Source of the DNA: Lycium barbarum | Taxonomy: Eukaryota > Streptophyta > Magnoliopsida > Solanales > Solanaceae | Direction of reading: 5' to 3' | Length of the DNA: 64,000 bases | Assembly (NCBI RefSeq): GCF_019175385.1 | Contig: NC_083339.1 | Location: 78,078,307-78,142,306, forward strand | Part shown: positions 57,792 to 64,000 of the stretch, piece by piece | Layout of the letters: every line of letters begins with the position of its first letter | How positions within the stretch are numbered: the first letter of the stretch is position 1 | Made by a program: the position numbers and the translations under genes | Notes under the pieces: model-generated | The model's input: the letters and a program-made list of their open reading frames with translations, nothing else | The model's database searches: none | Told to the model about the DNA's origin: nothing

Positions 57792-59399
57792 TGTCACGAT
57801 CCAATCGGAGGGCCATGATGGGCATCCGGAGCTAACCCACCAGGGCACCTCTCGTCGTACATTCACATTCATATCTAGGTGAGCCACAAGGTTTATCAAC
57901 AAACTCTATGCCTCAATAATACCATTTCCAATGGCTAAAACACTTTTTATATCAATATCAACAACTACCCTCATATACGCGTACACAAGCTGACGAGACT
58001 AACAAAATAATATGCCAAAATATGAGACGACAAGGCAAAAAACATTTACTATCCAAGACTATGTGCGAGCTTCAAAGAAGCGTATGAAACATCATCATAA
58101 TGACGGGACAGGGCCCTGCCATGCCCATATATATACATAAAAGAATAGTACCAACAGCTGCAGCTCCGAATCAAATGGAGCTCCTCTATCCAGTCTCTGA
58201 ACAAGCAGTCTATGGGTCAAGTCTATCTCCCTGTCCACTTGCGGGTATGACCCTGCGTCCACAAACAAAAGAACGTCAATACGAATAATGTATTGAGTAT
58301 GTAAAGCATAATCAATAACATAATGGAAGCATGAGAAATAACATAAGATAGAAGAGTCATTGGAGGATAGAGCCATTTATACCTCTAGCGAGGTTCATCG
58401 TATTTGCTTACCCTTTTTCTAATGGGTACCTTCCATTTCGTACATTTATGCATATAGTAGTTTCATACCCGACCATAGAGGTTCGGTGTCTTACATGCCC
58501 CACCATAACAAGGTTCGGTGTTATATATACCTGGCCCTACAAAGGCTAAGTGTTATCCGTACCCAACTGCAGTGGTGTGCACGTGATAGGTATCATACCC
58601 GGCCATATAAGGTAATGTTCTTAATGATCCTACTTTGATATACATTTATACATACACGTAGGAGTACATACGTATCCTGAACATCATCATCATCATCATT
58701 ACTTTCATTATCATATCCTTTCTTAGAGGATCAACTATTATAGGATGAGACCATTGGTATCATGAGGATATCAAGAATCATGAGCTTTAGTGATTCTAAG
58801 AATGAAGTCATCTTAGGAGGCATTATGGAATTCACATGAAGGTATACAACAATGGGATCATGCCTTAAGAAGGAAGGGTTAGCCTTGCATACCTCTTTGT
58901 CTTCTCAACTATCTAACGTTCACCGCCAAGGCTTGAGAAATCTACATTTAAAAGGATCCATATCATGGTTAAGTCTTAAAGACATTCTCGAATTCAAATT
59001 ATGGCAACTTATGAACTAACAAAAATTGGGAAGAATTTCCCATATTTCATCGACTTCCACCATATCGTAAAACAACTCCCAAACAACCACAATAACATCC
59101 ACAACATCATAATCAAGTAATCTCATCCCATTAAGTCTTAAAATTCATTCTTATATTCAACTTATATCGACAACTTCACACCAACCCTTGCACAACTTCA
59201 TACAACACTTCCTTATCATCATTAATACCCTTCATAACAAGATTATATCCATAGCATACTGAGAATCATGAGTCAAGTTAGCTTACTACCCAAAACTATC
59301 ATGAAATCTTCATTTAGACCTCATTTTCAACTTTCTTCTTTTAACAAGTTATTCAACAACTAAGCATTCTTAATACCATGAAATAAGCATTAAAACTAA

Positions 59400-59493
59400 G
59401 AGAAAAGACATTATTTGACCCTTGAACTTAGCACGAAAACTCAGTTTGGCCACTAAACTTAACTTTATTTATTTACCCCCCTTAACAACTTTC
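59400..59493 (+). repeat. Left terminal inverted repeat of the Mutator-like element
   Basis: Pairs with 60573-60667. Conserved phrases include CCTTGAACTT, GCACGAAAACTC and TTTACCCCCCTTAACA. Confidence 0.92.
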
Positions 59494-59659
59494 TTCTTAA
59501 TTAAATACAACCCCAAATGCTGACGTGGCAAAAAAAAGTAAAAAAAAATTAAGAGAGTGAAAAATATAAAAAGGTGGGCCCGCTGATATATATATATATT
59601 ATTATATAATTAAAAAATAAAATAAAAATAATATATAATTAAAAAATAAAATCAAAATG

Positions 59660-59910
59660 CACCCTCTTCTTCATCAAACAACCCCGCCCCCACCACCATC
59701 TTCTTCTTCCCAACCCCCCACCCCACCCCACAGCCCCGCCCCCTCTTCTTCACCCCACCGCCCCGCCCCCTCTTCTTCACCCCACCGCCCCGCCTCCACC
59801 ACCTTCTTCTTCTTCACAACCCCCACCCCACGCCATAGCCCCTCCCTCACCACCTTCGTCTTCTTCATAACCCCCACGCCACGCCACAGCCCCGCCCCCA
59901 CCACCTACCT
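59660..59910 (+). repeat. C-rich, purine-poor low-complexity array inside the Mutator-like element
   Basis: Irregular repeats of CCCCACCGCCCCGCC and TCTTCTTCACC, very GC-rich in an AT-rich setting. The plus-strand frame here (Pro/Ser repeats, 59657-59998) is a composition artefact. Confidence 0.75.
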
Positions 59911-60029
59911 CATCCTTCTTCTTCTTCACAAATTCCTCTTTCTCTCTATATTCTCATCATTCTTTTCTTACCATTTTCACCATTTTTTGGTTCCTTAATT
60001 TTGATTTTTGTTTTCTTTCAAAAATGGGG

Positions 60030-60040
60030 TTCCTAATAAC

Positions 60041-60071
<31 letters not shown>
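60030..60071 (+). repeat. AAT microsatellite
   Basis: About twelve AAT units inside the Mutator-like element. Confidence 0.9.
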
Positions 60072-60572
60072 GCCAACAATAACAACCACAATAACCAATT
60101 TGGACGAATTTGAGAAGGAATGGGATGAAATTTTGTGGGGTAATGATGGTGGTGGTGGTGGGTGTGGGTTAAAGATGTGGGTGTTGTTCTTATGGGTGGT
60201 TATGGTAGGATGAGGAGAAAGAAGATGAAAGAGAAAAATATAAAATGAAGGGTTGGTAATTTTTGACGTGGTAAGGATGACGAACTGTGGATTGTTCAAT
60301 CATGGCGGCATCGGCGGCGGTGCGACATCGGTGACGGCAGCAACGGAGGTGTGGCGGCAGGGGAGGGGGGTTGAGGAGAAAGAAGAAGAAAGAGAACAGA
60401 GGGAAAGAAGAAGAAAGAGAAAAAATAATAAAACAAAAACAAAATATGAAGGGTTAGTAACTTTTGACATGGCAAAGACGTGGCAACGATGTGGCAATGA
60501 CGTGGCGCGAGTGTAATACACCTCCCATTATGAGAGTGGTATTATTTTTTCAGGGTGGTAAATAATTGAAAT

Positions 60573-60667
60573 GAAAGCTGTTAAGGGGGGTAAATAAATA
60601 CAAGTTAAGTTTAGTTGCCAAACGGAGTTTTCGTGCCAAGTTCAAGGATCAAATGATGTCTTTTCTC
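60573..60667 (-). repeat. Right terminal inverted repeat of the Mutator-like element
   Basis: Inverted partner of 59400-59493. Just inside it lie several ACGTGGCAA-type short repeats (about 60478-60506). Confidence 0.92.
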
Positions 60668-61424
60668 TAAAACTAAACTGTTATCTCATAAAAATGAGCT
60701 TTGGAGCAAGTTATCAACTTGCATGAAAACCTTAGCTTCAATACCCAAGGAATTCTTGAAGTCTACTGACCCTAGCAAGTCTCCCAACACATGGATATCT
60801 TGATTCTTGCCTCTTGATGTTTAATTTCTCGTGGAATTGTGTTGATATGGTGTGTGGAATATTCTAGAGCTCTCAAGAGTTGTGGAGAAGATGAGAAATT
60901 AAAAATAGAAACTTAGGTCATCTATTTATATAAAAAAAAAATAAAGATGCCCGATGAGATTATACGGACACTTATAAGGTCCGTATAATTTTATACGGTC
61001 CGTATAAGTGACCGTATAATACCACCAGTGATGGCCCTTCACTGTAACCATTATACGGACCGTATAAGTTGTCGTATAACTCCCTTTTTCCAAAATTGCT
61101 TTCGTTGATTCACTTGATCTCAAATCCTTATGGAATCTTGTTGGCACTTGTTTAACACTTCATTAATCATCTAAGGAGCCCTATAACTACTTCGTAAGAC
61201 ACTGCTAAATAATCGTTAGCTCGATAATTGCAAAAAAACCTCCCTAAACACGACTTATACTTTACTTCCTTCGACGAACTTAGTTTCACCGATTCATATA
61301 AAATCGTACGGTACTCAGTTTAAGCTATCTAATACTTTCCTTAATCCCGAAGGACTTCATATTCACATTAAGATCACGTTAGTCTTTTCACAATGCAACA
61401 ACTCAAAACTTCTGAGATGTAACA

Positions 61425-61689
61425 CGAACCGAATATAAACACAAGTTCTAAATGACCATCCGGACCTTTCGGACTCGACGAATTTCAGATTAAGGTATGT
61501 TTATCAAAAAATCAACTTTAAGTCAACCCTTTTCTGCTTTAAGCCCAAATTTCCCAAAAGTCACCCAAATCATATCCAAACACCTCGAGAAGCTTGTCAA
61601 CGGTCCTCTCGGGTCAAATATGAGCTAAAAACGCTTAGGGAAGGGTCAAAAGCATCGAAAAAGCAGTAACGACCAAACGGGTCGTTACA
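61425..61689 (-). mobile_element. LTR start of element M (fragment)
   Basis: The minus strand begins TGTAACGACCCGTTTGG at 61689, a typical chromovirus LTR start with an immediate inverted repeat GTAACGACC/GGTCGTTAC (61666-61688). It is cut at 61424 by element H. Confidence 0.65.
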
Positions 61690-62110
61690 TCAGATACCAA
61701 TTAAAAATTCGGTCATCCTCGAGCGACAAGGAAAAGGATGGGGAAAGATACCCGAGCCCGCAACAACTGAGTATATCTCGAACACATATCGGGCTTCTCC
61801 TAGTCAGAATGATTCTCTTCGAAAAAAACTGAATCCCAATGAATAATATAAGAACCATCAGAATGGCACTTCTTCAACATAGAAGCATAGAAGACCAGAT
61901 GAACGTTCGACCGGCCTGGTAAAACCTGACTCATAAACAGAGGATCAATACAATGGATAGTCAAAAACAGGCCAATACACCTCAGTCTCACTTTCCCTCC
62001 TTCCCACATTGCATGACACCCTTATTGGGTATAACATTCAGAAAAATCTGATCGCTCACTTTACCAGTCACAACTCTCCAAACTTAGCTCAAGCTCCAAT
62101 CCTCATATCT
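61690..62110 (-). pseudogene. Element M integrase C-terminus, degraded
   Basis: The minus-strand frame 62009-61800 reads MWEGGKVRLRCIGLF ... GRSNVHLVFYASMLKKCHSD. With the upstream NKGVMQCGKEGK it parallels the integrase C-terminal domain of element I (KGVMRFGKKGKLSPRYIG ... HPVFHVSMLRKC). It lacks an intact frame. Confidence 0.65.
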
Positions 62111-64000
62111 CCGTATTTGAATTTTCCTCGCAACTGATCTTCGAATAAACGAATTGTTTTGCTCGAATTCTTTGATTGATAAAACTACAACTCTTTACGC
62201 GATCAATAGGCCCCACAAATACTTTCCCAAACCAACGCAATCCTCGAAAACATGGTCATAAACCATAGCCCATTCTGAACCGATAAAAAACTCTGATTCC
62301 GCTAACTCTTTCTCCCACATCTTCTAAAGCCATTACTTGCACCACGATTTCTTAGAAACACAAGAATACACACCCCAAGCCCGAAACCATGACTTATTCT
62401 TGCAAGAAATGAATCCTTGATTCACTTGAGATCTGTACACAATTCCATTGAAACTAATCTTGCTGACAGTCAACTTGACTAGTTTCAAGTATTCTTAAAC
62501 CTTCGACTCACAATACAGGAACCATACTACTGAATATCCCACTGAGCAAAGTCCGTCGGAACCCAACTGATCACTATAAAGGCCTCTCGCGCAACAGTTC
62601 CTCCTCAAATACATACTAAGCTCATTGTAAACCATTATTCTACCCAAGTAACTGTTCTAAAAAAATATCATCAAATCCACTAGGAAACCCTGACAAAGCC
62701 CGGTAAATCAGTCATACCTCAAATCTGAGTCAAAACGCATCGAATCCTTAAATATCTTCCTGGAAGTATAACCATAGACCAGTAAGCTTAACTCGAACCA
62801 TGCTAACTCTGAATGAATGCACAACTCTCAAACATCACCATTAGTCGTTTGAACTGACTCTGAATTCCCGAAACCATTCACAATCCTATCGTACCTCTGT
62901 GGCGGTAAATTCTAATCTTTTCCTCACGCATAAAAAAATCATGTCTTTCAATTTTCGCTCCACAAGTTGAGTCCTATCCAAGTTATCAACTTTGTACCAA
63001 AGAGCTATACCTTATGATTTTAATCTTCATGTTTCTCAACCTTTACCCGATATGCAAATTCGATACAACCCCAAACATTCGAACCTCTCATAGTATCACC
63101 TCGATATGCTCAAAAATTCTTCGAAAGTATCCAATCTTACACAGCCGCTCTAAATCTCAGGCAATTACCCCTAAGTCTTTAATAACCAAAAGCACTTACC
63201 CAAACTGTCCAGTTAATATTACTTGCAACATAAAATATTACCACGAGTAGGGTCTAACCTCGAAAATATACTCTAGTCCTCACATGATAGGGATTCCACA
63301 GATCTTCTCTCTTAAAGCATGCTAACTCATCCACTGCAGAAGGTTACAGAACTTATATGACGGTGTACCGCCAAGCCACTTCTTATAAACCTCAATAGGT
63401 CGATTCACTAAATTATTCTTCTCTATAGTTGTTGATCACCTACCTCACAAAACTCTGTCATATCCCATAGTCCATTCCGGTAGATTTCCTTCTTAAGCTC
63501 ACACAACAATCACATCTGAACTGGAATATGCAAGAAAGTGACACCACAATCCATACTGACCTAAGAAATCCCCAAGATGTACTTTTTTCTTATAGATTCA
63601 CAATCAACTATACCTTTTCTCGACTCGTCAACTCCTAATTGCTAATCACTTCACGATCATCGATACCGTAATCAATCCTCGAATCCACTCTATCGAATAC
63701 CACATAATCGTAAATCTTAGAAACTAGCCGAATTAATCCTGGAGATAGGATCGTACCACACACTCTGCACATTAGAGCTTTCTTAACGCTTATAACTCTA
63801 ACTTGAACACTCTCTAAATCCAACGTATCACACAAACCGTCTCACTAATATCCTCATGTATCCCACTGAATCGTCCTTGCCTGAATTGCATGACTCAATT
63901 TTTGAAATGTATACCAAACTTAACTCAGTTAACCCACCATTGATTTACCATTTCAAGTACCCAGGTTTACTAATCCCTTACTCAAATCATTAACGTTACT
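62111..64000. other. Unassigned sequence to the window edge, probably degraded interior of element M
   Basis: No readable pol motif, LTR terminus or RNA gene on either strand. Position and orientation suggest decayed pol, but this is inference. Confidence 0.4.

Larger units (their letters stand above)
59400..60667. mobile_element. Non-autonomous Mutator-like element (1268 bp)
   Basis: Terminal inverted repeats of 94-95 bp begin GAGAAAAGACAT at both ends and differ at about six bases plus one indel. They are flanked by the perfect 9-bp duplication TAAAACTAA (59391-59399 and 60668-60676). A 9-bp duplication with long inverted repeats is the signature of the Mutator superfamily. There is no transposase; the interior is low-complexity sequence. 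Confidence 0.9.
57792..61424 (-). mobile_element. 5' LTR of element H, interrupted by a Mutator-like element
   Basis: Plus strand starts TGTCACGATCCAATC; the minus strand begins TGTTACATCTCAG at 61424. Without the insertion it is about 2.36 kb. It contains the hairpin module (58240-58297), repeated GGCCATA..AGGTTCGGTG units (about 58460-58620), a TATATAAATAG box (minus strand, 60922-60932) and the densest TATACGG/CCGTATA palindromes (60955-61080). Confidence 0.83.

Noticed and set aside
59657..59998. 113-codon Pro/Ser-rich frame that looks like an extensin-type protein
   Set aside because: It lies wholly in a C-rich low-complexity array inside a Mutator-like element, has no signal peptide and no conserved unit, and the opposite strand is equally open.
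61705..64000. Possible continuous pol of element M
   Set aside because: Only the integrase C-terminus is recognisable; the rest has no readable motif, so I left it unassigned.

Overview
The window is plant nuclear DNA made almost entirely of transposable elements. I found no host gene, rRNA, tRNA or CRISPR array. The evidence for a plant is Ty3/Gypsy elements of two plant lineages: Tat/Retand with a second, archaeal-type RNase H, and Tekay/Del-type chromoviruses with a chromodomain-like tail. Long 2-3 kb LTRs, a primer-binding site matching initiator tRNA-Met and a Mutator-like element agree with this. The LTR style resembles Solanaceae; that family-level guess is from memory, not proven here.

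Layout. 1-7606 (+) is the 3' part of a Tat/Retand element A: decayed pol, a 3' spacer with tandem repeats, an antisense multi-exon gene relic, and the 3' LTR. 7612-10818 (+) is a decayed remnant plus LTR B. 10819-14090 (-) is element C, with a partial 3' LTR, a very short internal part and a 5' LTR. 14440-15979 (-) is protease/gag debris (D) and half of LTR L. 15980-30333 is a solo LTR G0 (-) that has itself been hit twice: by complete gag-only element E (16042-24285, duplication TTTAT) and by solo LTR G1 (25740-28766, duplication CTAAT). The other half of LTR L follows, to 30925. 31543-48434 is chromovirus I (-), with gag-pol almost in one frame. Its 5' LTR is split by complete non-autonomous element J (37223-46824, duplication TAAGA), whose 4.4 kb interior codes for nothing recognisable. 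48435-50911 (+) is rearranged LTR K. 50912-61424 (-) is chromovirus H, whose gag is split by solo LTR G2 (54103-56992, duplication AGCCC) and whose LTR is split by a 1.27 kb Mutator-like element (59400-60667, 9-bp duplication). 61425-64000 is decayed element M.

How they work together. I and H once encoded gag, protease, reverse transcriptase/RNase H and integrase. E keeps only a rearranged gag, and J keeps only cis-signals, so both would depend on proteins from related elements. Five elements of different LTR families share a leader just after the primer-binding site. That leader folds into a 13-16-bp hairpin whose 8-nt loop carries a self-complementary hexamer (GCGCGC or GTGCAC; one base off in H), the layout of a retroviral dimer-initiation hairpin. 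The LTRs also share a covarying array of hairpins, conserved splice-like sites, and a hairpin beside the polypurine tract. These shared RNA-level signals are the least expected content of the window.
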